Shown: piece after piece, positions 30,703-42,909 of the stretch
How positions within the stretch are numbered: position 1 is the first letter of the stretch
Layout of the letters: each line of letters opens with the position of its first letter
From: Agelas oroides
Taxonomy: Eukaryota > Porifera > Demospongiae > Agelasida > Agelasidae
NCBI GenBank assembly: GCA_949130485.1
Contig: OX422203.1
Location: forward strand, 5,832,929 to 5,896,928
Direction of reading: 5' to 3'
Length of the DNA stretch: 64,000 nucleotides
Notes under the pieces: generated by a model
Told to the model about the DNA's origin: nothing
Database searches by the model: none
What the model saw: only the letters and a program-made list of their open reading frames with translations
Made by a program: the position numbers and the translations under genes

Positions 30703-33700
30703 TCACTTGTGGGAGGCTGCTCTGTAGCTAAGTTTGCTCTTGTTCTGGTAGTAGGCATGGTCATCCACAAAGTTGGATCGCTGGACGGAGTGTGTCTGCA
30801 TCCTGCCAAAAACAGAAGGTGGACACAGTAAATACTGTAGACTATGCACCAAGCCCCCTTTCATGCTCCTTACATAAATGTTGCAGAGTCACATCACACA
30901 TGGCATTATGCATGATGCCTAGTTCATGCAATTGTTCTTAGCACTTTGGCAAATTGGCACCTCCGCTGCTTCTGCACACACACACATGCACATGTATGCA
31001 CATTGACAACACGTGATGGTTGGCTTTAGCTTGAAAAGTTAAGCAGTTCTCAAGCTCCCTCGCCTTGCCTGACGAAGTTGTTTTCGTTTTCTGTAGACAC
31101 ACTGAACTGTTTCTTAGTCCCTCATCAGATTGTTTCCTATCGCCACTGATGATGCAAGCCATCTCACTGCCACTCTTAGCTGCGTTTCTAGGCTCACCCC
31201 AGCTTCTGTTGCACGTGTCCAGCTTTGGTCACATACGTACAGTATGTGACAAAAGCTGGGGAGAAAGCTGGGGAGAAATGAGGCTATGAATATAGCCACT
31301 CTTGCATTAGGAAATTTTCCATAATGCAAGCAATGGTGATGTTGTTCCCCTAGACAGCATTTTGATAAATTGCTATAGCTATATACTCATTTATGTATTC
31401 AGTCAGGTGACTAGAAACTTCAATATAATGATCTAGGGCATAGCCACTTACTTGCTATGCATGTACAGCTTCCCATGTCCGAGGTATTCCTCTCGAGACT
31501 TCATGGAGTCCAAGCTTCTCTTTAGATCCTCAATGAGGGCCTGCATAAAGTGGACAACAACAATATGTACAAACGATCCAAATGGCTGTGCTAGATTGAG
31601 GTCGTTGTACAATTGGGAGTGCAGGAATGCAATAAGTGTCTGTTAGTGGGGTGTCTGCTATTATTGAAAGTGAATGGAAGGCTATTGAGAGACATGGTGC
31701 CGCAGTAACCTATGTGCTGAGATTTGTTGGACTAACACACGGTGGAATAGAAATTTTATTGATGTTTCAAATGGACTGTGCCGATCTTCAGGTCAATAAC
31801 TATTCCGCCGTGTGCTAGTCCAACGAATCTCAGCATGCACAATGGAAGGCTAGTCATGATTTTTGTAAGTGTCTGTGATATTAGGGGTGTCTGTTAATCA
31901 GTATTCCACTGTGTCTGTATGTCGTAACAAAATTCTAATTAATGCATGTGCAAACCGTGTAAATTAGGGTGTTTCCTCCTTGAACTGCACCTGGATCACT
32001 ACAATTGATAAACATTCACTGTACTATAAGCACACCTTGCACCTGGATCATTGATAAACATTCACTGTACTATAAGCATAGCCTCGTTCCCAGGCTCTCC
32101 CCGGGGCGAGGGGAGAGCCTGGGAACGAGGCTACTATAAGCACACCTTGCAGAAGTCACTCTGGGCTGTCACAGAGCCCTCCAGGGTGGCAATAGCATCC
32201 TTCAATACTTTCTTTGCTTCTGCCAACTTGCCTATTTGATTATCAAAGTGTGTATCAAACTGAAACTATTTGCAGCAGCAGCATCATCGTATAGACATGA
32301 TTAAGAAAATTTACAGCTAATTAAGCTCCCATCGTCCTGCTTCAGAACATTGAGTGAGGAATGTTTATACCTTGGTCAGCAAGGGGTTCTGCCTTCTTCA
32401 GTGCTGCTGTTGCTATGATACGGTTTCTCTGTGTGTCCACCTGCACATTTGGTGCTCCTCTCTCTCCATCTGCAGAACACAACCCTCACATACTCAAGAA
32501 CCATGCTAACAGATGATACAGAGGCTCTAATTTCCCATGTCAACAGTTGTATAGAAACCTGGATTTCTTCTAATCCCAGACACACAAGCTTAAGGTTACG
32601 GGTACAAGTTCATGAATAAAATTAGTATGTCACAAACTTGCCTGTATAACATTTCCTACCAAAAAGATACTGGATTTTTACAACAACCAGTCGTTACAGA
32701 GGGCATTCGGCTATAAAATTACAGTGTGGCATGCATACACATAAACACATACCAGTCCTATTGACTGTCAGCTCGGTTGTGAGTGTATCCAGAGCTGAGG
32801 TGATGACATTGAAGTAGGACAGTGTTGTGACAAGAGTGGTGTCTGGCTGGGGGGAGGGGAGGACGGGAAGCTTCAGTTCCAGAACAATGTCCCTCTCCTC
32901 CTCCGACTGGATATCTCCTAGTGGGATCTCACAGCTGAGGAAGTGTGAGTGTTTGTGAGGAAGAGAGGGAGAGACAAAGCCATAATTATACATACATATA
33001 CTCATGGAAGAGTGCCCATGAGTGGAGCATCAGTACAAGTTTGCTAAAGAGGACACTCATGTATGTTATAGTGACTCAATGCCTGTCACCCCGGTGGAGT
33101 TGAAAGCAAATGCTTGAATGGGTAATAACATATAATAGAGCTACCAGCCTTCAAAGCCGAAATGTAACATACTGAATGGCAACATGTCACCAGTGAGTGT
33201 GGTGTAGCTAGCGAGTGTGGGCGAATTAGCTACATCTGTCTACACAAAGCCATCTTGTAATAACCTTTGGTAAAGTATAGAACAAAGTTTCTTACTTCAG
33301 ATATGTATGCATAGTGCTTGAGGTTGTGCTTCACAAAATGTCATGTGTGCTCCCATAATCTAGCCACACTGAAGTTTGCTCCAAGGTGGGTGTAGTAAAC
33401 TTTGACCCTAGAGTCAAACATTGAGGGTGGGCACTCTTTCATGGGTCGGCATTCTTTTAGTATGTATGGGTATATGAGTGATTGTGGGATTTGTCTTAAG
33501 TGTGTGCAAAATATGAAACTGCAAGTGAAAACGTTCCACTTGACAGACAAGCATCCTCTTCAACTCACGTCTTGTTAGCAGTTGTCCAGTTTACCGTTCT
33601 GTTTGCGTGCACAGCTATGATGGTGTTCTCACCCTGTGCCTCCAACTTCAGAGAGAGGTTCTGTCCCACCACACTGAGCAGACCACCAAGGCAGTCCGCA

Positions 33701-34102
33701 AAGGATTCAGGGATCTGAGGAGGGAAGGGAGGAGGGAAAGACATGGGGTGAAAGGGTGTGAAGTGGGTGGACATGAGGGAAGAAAAGGGGTGGGTGTGGA
33801 GAAGAGGGTCAGGTGTGGAGGGGAAGAGGGGCGGAGGAGGGGTGGGTGTAAGGGGGGCGACGAGAAAGGACAGCAAGAGAAGTACATAATATGAGTGTGA
33901 ATGTGCATTCTGCGGGGACTAATCCAGTAAAGTAAATCAATCATAGGCAGCTTAGTCAATTGTGAAAGCATTTGGTACCAACTAAATCAGCTGTGAGTTT
34001 GAGACACTCAGTCTCATAGTCCTCTAGTCACATTGCACTGACTACTTTCGTACACCCACACACACACCCACACACCCACACACCCACACCCACATACACA
34101 CA

Positions 34103-34179
<77 letters not shown>

Positions 34180-34184
34180 ACACC

Positions 34185-34215
<31 letters not shown>

Positions 34216-36178
34216 ACACACACCTTCTCATTGGAGTCAATGTAGTAGTAGACACCTCCCCCCTGGGTGGAGATAGCCTCCAGCAAGGTGGAGTCATGGT
34301 CAGAGCCGAACCCAAAGGTGTACACTGTGCCCTCAAACTGCAGAGAGAGAGAGGAATGCATAGTGTATCAGCTGTACAGCAACAGATTTCCTACCAGTGC
34401 AAATATTACCATGTTGGTATAACTAGCCAGGTGCTTCATCATCATGGGAAAACGCAAGTAAGCAGCTCACTCATAGCACACAGACCATGCATGCATGATT
34501 GGCTGTAGCAACAGTGTTTGTCTGAGACTGTCTTCTGCTAAGTCTAACAGATTCTTTCTGATCTCTATTGTGTATTTACACACAGAGCCTGCATGACCTG
34601 TCATACATAGTCCGTATGAAGCAGCTTATTGAGAAAAAGTAGAAGCACGTGTAAATTGCATCTATGCTAAACATCTACTCAGCTATTCAACTCGAACACT
34701 AAATTGCTAATTATCTCTGGTATTCACTAAAACTATGAAACTAGTGAGTGGGCAGCCTGGCTCATCCACACAACTACTAGCTCTCGTTATCATATCTGGC
34801 TGCCCTTTTTGGTCATAACTATCTTGTAGCCATCAGCATATGGCTACTGGGAGTTTGCAGCTGTTTGAAAACCTTACTTACTGTCCACACGTGGTGTGCA
34901 GCCCAACCATTACTTTAAAAAACTAAATTCAGCTTTCTAAGGTACACATACGAGAAAAATGTGCAAGGTGGTGATTTATCCCCAACCATCAAGCGTAGCT
35001 GGTGTGACTTCACCATAGTTACTGGTGATGTACTCCTCCCCCTCCTCTTCTCTCTCCACTTCCCTCACCTTCTTGCTGTCCTGTAGCTTCCTCATCTCGC
35101 CCAGGATCCCATCCTTACTCTTGATTCCCTCATTTGCAAGCCCATCAGTCAACAGGAGCACTGATTGCACTTGCGCTCGACCCTCCTGACCAGCAGTAAG
35201 AACAATCTGCTGCATACCTTCGGGGGGAGAGCACACCAAGTGATGTGCAGTATGGGTCTGTTGTTATCATCCAATCAGTCATGGTTTGCTCATTGCTTGG
35301 AATAGATACTTATTCTTGAAACAATGGGAAAGATGCTATTGCTAAGTTTGCTATCAAAGCAAATATTCTCTCCTGAAGACAGTCCCACTATAGGAAGTGA
35401 TGTCGGGGAAATACTACCAGCACAGCTCACAATGAAGCAGCTGGAACAACAGAAGTGGATGCTACAAGAGCAGTTTCTTGACCCAAAATAGATTTTCTGC
35501 ACTATGCAGCACTCACATTGTTGAACAATGGCCACTCTCAGACCTTAGTGGCACTTAAGTCAAGATGGGCCTCAAATGTTACACATGTACACCTGCTATT
35601 TTGGGACACAATTACACATCTTATTTCTGGATGTCAATCAAGTATCACTGTAGGACTGTCATGCTTATCTCACCTTCCATCAGTCCCCCACAGAGGTTGG
35701 TGCACGAGCCGTCTCTGATGGATTGTACGAGCAGCTTGGTCTTATCCTTGTTTGCCTTGGTCATGCTGGTGAGACCAAACTCCAGTGTCACTCCCGTGTC
35801 ATAGGTCACCAGAGAGAGACGATCACACTCCTTCACTGCATAGCACAGGGAGAGTGCAAGTGTGTGTGTGTGTGTGGCATCATTGTGTGGGAGGGGCCGG
35901 GATAGGTGTATCACACTGGATCATAGGCAAGTATACTCACACTGATCGATGACAAAAAGTAGAGTTTTCTTGACTAAATCGAGCTTCGTCCCTCGCATGG
36001 AGCCGCTCTTGTCGATTACGGCAGCAATGTCCACTGGAGAGCGAGAAGTTGGCTCGTACAGCGGCGCGCGCAGGGAGGCTATAGCCCAACACGATTGCTC
36101 CTTGGAGGGAGAGTAGCAGGCGAATTCTGCCGCTGCACTCAGCGTTAGGCGGTCAGTAGCCTGTGCGGTAGTTGCCAT
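30703..36178 (-). CDS. VWA-domain protein, complete ten-exon gene
   Basis: Exons, in transcript order: 36178-35941, 35835-35674, 35217-35069, 34337-34224, 33714-33569, 32934-32753, 32469-32371, 32231-32146, 31540-31452, 30802-30703. All have GT-AG borders and the frames add up to 454 residues from ATG 36178 to TGA 30703. The VWA domain (about residues 48-240) has a complete metal-binding (MIDAS) set: DKSGS at 56-60, Thr in the DGSCTNL loop, and Asp in LLLTDG. Then VYTFGFGSDHD and FADCLGGLLSVV follow, an order that resembles VWA proteins of the plant WAV3 type but without a RING finger here. A charged helical tail with KKAEPLADQG and EEYLGHGKLYM follows. No signal peptide, so probably cytoplasmic and acting by protein-protein contact. 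A partial inverted paralogue lies at 329-4726. Exon 4 ends directly at a long (GT)n run. Confidence 0.88.
31712..31840. mobile_element. Small foldback element in the last-but-one VWA intron region
   Basis: The inverted arms share GAGATTYGTTGGACTA and CACACGGYGGAATAG, with the loop near 31770. The right arm reads CTATTCCGCCGTGTG...CCAACGAATCTCAG. It is non-coding, and the borders are approximate. Confidence 0.65.
32079..32133. mobile_element. 55-bp palindromic element of the TAGYCTCG family, 13 bp from a splice donor
   Basis: Begins TAGCCTCGTTCCCAGGCTC and ends with the complementary sequence; the whole is close to a perfect palindrome. It is flanked by CTATAAGCA on both sides (32070-32078 and 32134-32142), a perfect 9-bp duplication. 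It lies almost next to the 5' splice site of VWA exon 8 (exon end at 32146). Confidence 0.9.
33715..33880. repeat. Purine/pyrimidine-asymmetric tract in a VWA intron
   Basis: About 165 bases nearly all G and A on the + strand (pyrimidine-rich on the transcribed sense), full of GGGAGGG-like runs, directly upstream of VWA exon 5. It may simply be an expanded polypyrimidine tract, but it could also form triplex or G-quadruplex structures. Confidence 0.7.
34057..34223. repeat. (CA)n/(GT)n microsatellite adjoining the VWA exon 4 splice donor
   Basis: About 165 bp of CA dinucleotides with a few CCCA and TACA variants. On the minus strand it reads (GT)n and starts immediately after exon 4, so the first GT of the repeat is the 5' splice site. 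Confidence 0.95.
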
Positions 36179-36946
36179 CCTCTCTGAAGGTGATGCGAAT
36201 AGCCTGTACTGTCACTACTGATTTCCTTATATAAACATAATTGCTATGATGTCATACGAACTTGCTAAAAATAGGCCTGGTATTAATTTGCCAAGTCATT
36301 CAGCCCCACCCTGGTCTCGTACCCAAACCCCCTTCCAAAGAGAAAAGGGGGGTCTGATGAATATAGTACAGCCTCACACCATGGGCTAGCTGTTGCTATG
36401 GATTCTGCTAAAAGCTAAGCCTTTGCTTTGAAGTATTTGCTGGGCTTCAGTAAATTGGAGCATAGATAATATAGGGAGGAGGTATTGGAGTCTGGGTTCG
36501 AGACTAGCCCCACCCATTATCTCGCCTCTAAGTCACAACATCCCAAACATCACTCATGTGTGACTTGCACCAGAATGAGAAGTCTGACAAGAAGTGTCAG
36601 TGAAAACAAAACTAATTTTGTACTCTCAATGAGTAGCTCTGATACCATTTTATCGTGTATTGCATCTTTTAGTTTTAGCTAGGTACACATAGGGTTAAAA
36701 GTTAATTCAACCAGTTTAGCTGCTCACAGTTAGCTGCTTGCTGCTTCAATTCCACATTCCTGGTTTTATTCCACTCAGAGACAAAAGTAACCTGGAAACA
36801 TTGTTTGTAGTGTAATCACTAAATTGATGAACTCACTAGAATTTGCGCTTTTGGTTCAATTATCAATCTTCTGTTCACAAAATTACTTCTAATAGATCTT
36901 TCATTCACACTACTTCTGCAAATCAAAATCTCATCATTAAATGATC
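36179..36946. other. Promoter side of the VWA gene and intergenic sequence
   Basis: The VWA promoter must lie just right of 36178. TATATAAAC appears near 36228 in + reading (roughly 50 bp upstream of the ATG on the minus strand), but I do not claim it as a TATA box. A 195-bp foldback lies at 36312-36506. No gene is seen to 36946. Confidence 0.5.
36312..36506. mobile_element. 195-bp element of the TAGYCTCG family with perfect 9-bp target duplication
   Basis: The left end is TGGTCTCGTACCCAAACCCC and the right end complements it (TCTGGGTTCGAGACTA). It is flanked by GCCCCACCC at 36303-36311 and 36507-36515. The interior is unrelated non-coding sequence. Confidence 0.85.
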
Positions 36947-37491
36947 ACTAGCAGGCCCGTAGCCAGGATTTTTAAAAGGGGGGTTAGATGGGTATGTGTA
37001 TGTATGCATGCATAAGCATGCAAAAGCATAAGCATACAAGACTAGGGGGGTCTGGGGGCATGCTCCCCCATGAAAATTTTAGAAATTAGATGCTCTGAGA
37101 TTGCTTCTGAGGCCATTTTGGGACAGAAGCAGAGCCGTAGTAGCTACATGGTTCGCGGAGTATTGCTTTGGCTGTCCACGTACGCATTTGCTAAGCTAGC
37201 TGACTTCGAATTTTCCAAGAGAGAAGGTAGAGTAACCAATCAATTATCGGACACCCCACATTATCGGACGGCTGCATAGCACGAATGGGAGTAACAACGG
37301 CCCTTGTTTCTGATCCAGTAGGTAGGTTGATGCATAGATAATATAGCCCCAGGAACAGGATTGGAAACAAGACGTAATTAGCGCTATTAGCGCCTGCAGT
37401 CCGCGTTGTAACGGAAGTTGTCGCAAGCCACACCCGCAGAGCACTTCCGCGTTTTATTCTATTTAGTGCTTACTGACATTCATGTGCTATG

Positions 37492-38649
37492 ATGGCAACG
37501 GTTGCTGAATTCTGTAAGTCTGCTTTCTGCTACAGCATGATAGACATAATTTGTGTAGACATTGTATACTTGGGAGGGCAACCAGTAAAGATAAATCCAT
37601 CAGTAGTAGAAATGGTGGGCTAGCAGATATTGATATTTGTACACATTTTCATTTGTTCATCAGCGTCTTTCCAACTGCTTAAGAAGGCGGTCAGCATCAC
37701 TGTTGATGATGAAGATTTCAAGATCCCTTCAACACTTGCTGAAGCTTCCAGAAAATCAGCACTCAGTTTACTTTCGTGGATGGAGAAGGATGAACACAAA
37801 GAGAAGGTGGAGGCATTTGCACATGCCATCACCACAGAACTTAGTAGAGCTTTTACCTCGAGCTCTAAAACTTTGCAAACTAGTAGAGAGAAGATGTGGG
37901 GCCAATATCACACCTTGCGAACCTCTAGCAAGTTCATCCAGCTGTGGGTTCAGTTTTTGAATGAGGCAGACACAGAACCATTACCAACGCTTTACCAACA
38001 TTTGACCAACTTGATTTTCAAAGAGCTAGTCAAGGAGAAATTTCCTGTTGTCGATACTCAACCTTCTGAGTGCTCGGAAGAAATAACATCGTTAGGATAT
38101 GATGAAGCCAATGCCATGAGGTATGTGGCTGGATATGTTTGGCGTGCTGTGCGAAAGAAGATCACTGCCTCACACAGTCCTCTACAGCAGGAACTTTTGC
38201 TTGCTCTATGGGAGCTCTTGGAGGATGAGAGTGCCCATTATTCTGAAGATGAAGAGGCATCACCACAGCATCAACAACCATCATCAGGTGATTGGATAGA
38301 CTTAGTCGACAGAGGTTGTCTAATTCATGTGAACACAGAAGCCTTTATGTTGTTCACTGCTATTGAAGGAGTGGTGCGTAGTCACTATAGAGTGGACAAT
38401 CTCAAAGCAGTAACTGACGGAAGAAGACATGAACTGACTCAAAGAATCTGTGCCAGTGAGGACGTCCAATTCCAGTGGTGCATGATAGCAGTCGACATGT
38501 CGGAAGATGTAGCATTGATGCTACTAAAAATGATTGTTGACATGTGGGTAACCATTCGAGGTTTTTCGTTTGTCAAGTGCTATCTTGAACTTTATAAGCA
38601 ACAGCAGAAGAAGATTACACAACGCTCCAAAGGGCTACGAAAGAAGTAA
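37492..38649 (+). CDS. Accessory protein of the P-type transposon, function unknown
   Basis: A 22-nt first exon (37492-37513, MATVAEF) joins an exon at 37664-38649 through a GT-AG intron, giving 335 residues with no stop until TAA/TGA context at 38649. It is rich in helices, with an acidic/His/Gln linker in the middle (DEEASPQHQQP). Two conserved-looking parts are RYVAGYVWRAVRKKI (about residue 160) and a C-terminal block containing FQWCMIAVDMSEDVALMLL and YKQQQKKITQRSKGLRKK. From memory, similar uncharacterised proteins occur many times in sponge and cnidarian genomes; this is not verified here. The gene points toward the transposase gene (convergent) and has stayed open while the transposase decayed. 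Its role in transposition is unknown; DNA binding by the basic tail is only a guess. Confidence 0.65.
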
Positions 38650-40760
38650 GGTGGATATGCTCGTACTTGAGTTTATGGGTCAAACAAGGTATCCCAGGAG
38701 TATCTGTCTGTGCACCATTTCCACGGTGAAGAGATCAACAATATACTGCCACTTGATCTCACTTCCCTTGCACTATGTACACAGAAAAGATTGGTTAAAA
38801 TAACAACAAACAGTAAGACGTTCATTTTAAATTTGGAATTAGAAAACTTACCCATAGAGCCCGTGACTTGCTTGCAAAGCAGTTTCTCACCGTCTTCAAT
38901 AAATGTGGTGGGTCAGAAAAAAATAGGAGATCCCTACCATCTGTGGAATATGGGTTAGGAACCTTGTGAGTAAAGCTACCAGGAGAGGGGTTGTGGATTT
39001 TGAATAGATGACGATTAGGCGATGCACCATCTGCTGTCATGGCAAGCACTTTCAGGCCACACCGTTCAATGCGTTCAATGGTCTGCCAGAGTGGGTCAAA
39101 CAGTAGATCTCCTGATATTGTGGTGCATGGAAATTGTACATACGGGAACTCGAGCGACGAAAACAGACCTCGTACCATAAATACGAGCATCGTTTTAGCC
39201 AGTTGTTCATTGCTGTTTGAAGTGTCATTACTCTCTAGTGATGCTTGGAACTGGAGAAGGTGAGAATTAATTTCGCCAAGGTTGGCAAAGCCAATAAGAG
39301 CACCACTGTTCTTATCATAAACCAAGTCTTCTTTGATGTACATCTCGTCAATTACAAGCACAACATGCTTCTGCCATTCAGGACGTGCTGATCTCTGCTG
39401 CTTGCATGAGCTGTTGGTCAACAGCAGTTGAAAATCCTGTGGTCGCATTCACACAGTGGGTGTAATCCCTCAACGTTCTCTGTGAGGGGAGCTTGACACA
39501 GCCTGATGCCCGTAGAGTCTCGTATGCCTTCCCAGACAAATGTCTCAAATACAGGCACCATTTAATCATCAAAGGGTGCCATCACATCGATCTTCCATCC
39601 TTAAGTTGAAGTGCTTTCAACTGTTGCTTCCAAAATAGTTGCTCAAAGGAGTTCTCAGGGAAAGCTTCAGTTATATGAGGTGTGTTCTCTTCCATAATCT
39701 CCTGAAGATCATGATGAATATTGTCATCTGCTACAACTCCCTTTTCTTCTATAACTTGACCAAGCTTTCTTTATAGTCGCGCCAACTGCAGTTTCGTGCG
39801 ACGCTGTAGAGAATGAAGACGTTGGAGGCGATCAATCTTCTCTGGGGTTGACAGGAAACGATAGTTTACATGACTGTTCGGTGCGGATCGGTCGGTGTTA
39901 CTACCATTCTCTATCCGAGATAGGAGTGAGTGTAGCCCTTTTCGGTGAGCCTCACACTTCGGACATCGTGTCAGTGATGAGTCGATCAGGATCTCACACT
40001 TCTCATGCCAAATTGTTGGATGGCCTGACAAGGTCACCTCCTCAGCTGCAACTACGTGAACACCTGTGAGATAGATTTGATAGCACATGAAAAAGTACTT
40101 CAAACAAGCAAATGAATATTAACACACCTGTTGCATCCATGAAGCGTCCCTTCCGCGCTATCGACAAGCTCCGAAACTTCTCATCTGGGTTGCCTTGACA
40201 GATCTTGGCACCATTCACCAGGGTAAGCACTTGCTCTATATTAGCAAGTGACTTGAGGGTAGAAGGGAGCTGCTCAATGAGAGGACATAATATTGTCCGA
40301 AGTTGCTGACCATGACATGACAAATGCCACTGAAAGTCATCTTGAACATGGAGGCTAAAACTAGCAGTCAATGTTGACTGCTTTGTCTCCAGCCTACAAA
40401 ACACCAACTTCCCAGAAACAGCTACCTGTTTGGTGGCATCTATCCAGCCTAGGAGCAATAATGATAATAATACAATCAGAACACATACACAACAGTGGTA
40501 CACAATCACCACAGTACTTTTTCATTACCTGTTGGAAGTGACCCAAATGAGGACACCCTTCTTTGAAGACATTTAAGTGAACCAGCAGCTGCAGCCTTGA
40601 AAATCTCTATAGGTATGGTCATCCGAAAAGATAGAAAATTTCTCGGGATAGAGACTCGATAAACCGAAACCACACTGAGTGGTATCCGCACAACGTAAAA
40701 TCCCCATCTTTTCCGCTCCTCATTCTTCCTCACACTCAGTTTGAACTTTCTCCTTCCCAT
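38640..40760 (-). pseudogene. P-type transposase, broken (two stops, at least one frameshift)
   Basis: In transcript order: exon 1 40760-40529 (starts MGRRKFKLSVRKNEERK), exon 2 40448-40128, then exon 3 from 40063. Exon 3 reaches a stop (TAA at 39773) inside a region that should continue as KLGQVIEEKG. A second stop (TGA at 39584) falls before WHPLMIKWCLYLRHLS, and a one-base shift near 39390 precedes EWQKHVVLVIDEMYIKED. The segments HPLMIKWCLYLRHL, VLVIDEMYIKEDLVYD, LAMTADGASPNR and FSDPPHLLKTVRN are typical of P-element/THAP9-like transposases with an RNase H-like fold; Asp in VIDEM and TADGA are candidate catalytic residues. The reading then uses a GTAAG donor (about 38850) and resumes with KGSEIKWQYIVDLF, then KLKYEHIHLTSF after a further shift. 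No N-terminal THAP zinc finger is visible. Not active as it stands. Confidence 0.75.
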
Positions 40761-40867
40761 CTGCAAGAAGCAATTGAAGGTTGAAATCTCAGTTAAGATT
40801 GAGGCAGTACATACACAAGGGTACATGTAGTACATGGTCATAAAGATCATGGTATACCTCCTGTACT

Positions 40868-41310
40868 CTGCAAAAACAAGTTGGTTGTTTTAACCACAGA
40901 GTGGTTACCCTGGTTGCAGACAAGCTGGAGAGACAGTGGTTATGAGAGGTTTGCTTTGATATGGAAGTCTAATTGCATAAGGCAACCCAAGATGCAGCTG
41001 CCCAGTTCCTCTTACAACCACAATACACTAACAACCTTCAAAACATCTGTGAATGAGTCACAACAAATGCACTTCAAAGTTGTAGCAAGGACCTTTCATG
41101 CTCCTAATGCAAGCAGGTGATTCCCTCACAGATGTTCTGAGGGTTGTCAGTGTATTGTGGTTGTATGCTAAATTGGGCTGCTGCATCTTGGGTTGCCTTA
41201 TGCAATTAGACTTCCATATCAAAGCAAACCTCTCATAACCACTGTCTCTCCAGCTTGTCTGCAACCATGGTAACCACTCTGTGGTTAAAACAACCAACTT
41301 GTTTTTGCAG
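40868..41310. mobile_element. 443-bp MITE with about 200-bp inverted arms
   Basis: The left arm starts CTGCAAAAACAAGTTGGTTG and the right arm ends with the complement. The arms remain matched through the AAGCTGGAGAGACAGTGG and TTGCATAAGGCAACCCAAGA motifs. It is nested in the P-type transposon just upstream of the transposase. Shorter relatives are at 699-862 and around 10510-10640. Confidence 0.85.
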
Positions 41311-41950
41311 TGATATACTTCATGGCATGGTTTGGATGAGTAGATGTAACTTAAACACAAGATAACTAGTTGATGCAATGCTATTATACTTGACATACTC
41401 TGTGAAGGTAAGCAGGTAGTCAGTGACCACCCCTCCCCTTCAGTAAAGTCCCACACAACAGACCACTAAAAATGGCCACTGTGTAGCCTGTTCACACTTA
41501 GACTGGCTGTTGACTGTCAGATCCTCTCAAACCAATCACACTGTGCAATACCCCAGCTACTCATAAACATATACTTCCCAATGGAATGTTTCTGCTGACC
41601 TCTTTTTCTCTGAAAATGTCCCACACAACATTTTATCCGCCATTGTAATTGTATAGGTTAAAATTCCTCACTATTTATGAAAAGTCTATCCCAATTGCAG
41701 CCCACCAAGAGTGCGGGCTGGCCGTTAACTGACCTTGCTAAACTACTTATATTGGACTTACCAGGTAGAAATACTGCTGGTCTGTGCAGATGAATCTTCA
41801 GACAGTTTCTCTGGCTAGGTAGAATGGTAGCCACAGATCAAAGCAATCGTCACCAAAAGGTGCTAACGATTTCAACGCGGAGTGAATCTCAAAGTACAGG
41901 AGAAATGCGCTCACGTGACTCGTTTCCAATCCTCTTCCTGTACTATCTAT

Positions 41951-42909
41951 GGTTGATGCAACTGCTACGTGCACCCCAAATTTGAGCTTTATAGATCAGT
42001 GAATGTGGACGCTATGCCCCAATAAAGGGCGGTGTCCGATGGTCGCGACCATCGGACGAAACTACCGATCCACGGACGACGAAGTCCTATAAAGCAAGGG
42101 AGGCAGCACTGTCCACCAAACTTGGTTTTCAGCTGCAGCTATCCTTACTCTACCTAACCTCCAATTATCAGCGATTCTGTTGTTGAACGGAGAGAAGTGT
42201 CGCTTGAAGAAGCGCGCAGGTTCAACCCATCAATCATCGGACGAGAATGAGCATGCGTACATGCACATTTTGACATTGAAAAGGCTTTTGGAAGGTAAGA
42301 ATCCTTCAAAAGTAGGTGAATAGTCTGACATATGTATGTACTAGTAGCTAGTGGTAAGTAGGCTGTATACGAAGTGTGGAACGTGTGACAAGTAGCCTGT
42401 ATATTGGAAATGTGCATGGAACGTGGTATAGCATACTTCTCTCCAGCATGACACAGCTTATCACACGTTCCACACTTCGTATGTAGCCTACTTACCACTA
42501 GCGACTGGTACATACTATGTCAGACTATTCACCTACTTTTGAAGGATTCTTACCTTCCAAAAGCCTTTTCAATTTCACGTGCTTTGTCAAAATGTGCATA
42601 CACGCATGCTCATTCTCGTCCGATGATTGATGGGTTGAACCTGCGCGCTTCTTCAAGCGACACTTCTCTCCGTTCAACAACAGAATCGCTGATAATTGGA
42701 GGTTAGGTAGAGTAAGGATAGCTGCAGCTGAAAACCAAGTTTGGTGGACAGTGCTGCCTCCCTCGCTTTATAGGACTTCGTCGTCCGTGGATCGGTAGTT
42801 TCGTCCGATGGTCGCGACCATCGGACACCGCCCTTTATTGGGGCATAGCGTCCGCATTCACTGGTCTATAAAGCTCAAATTTGGGGTGCACGTAGCAGTT
42901 GCATCAACC
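41951..42909. mobile_element. 959-bp foldback inserted in the right arm of the P-type transposon
   Basis: The arms of about 450 bp are near-perfect inverted copies, from GGTTGATGCAACTGCTACGT at 41951 to ACGTAGCAGTTGCATCAACC ending at 42909, with the loop near 42430. The flanking halves (…CTATCTAT and TACCTACTGG…) are adjacent in the intact left arm of the host transposon (37318-37345 in reverse), showing where it landed. It contains many CpG and TCGGACG motifs and no ORF of note. Confidence 0.85.

Noticed and set aside
33565-33971. Proline/serine- or glycine/arginine-rich ORFs over the purine tract
   Set aside because: Low-complexity products of the homopurine run; the real coding content here is the VWA exon ending at 33569.
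34014-34361. Cys/Val repeat ORFs
   Set aside because: Translation of a (GT)n microsatellite.
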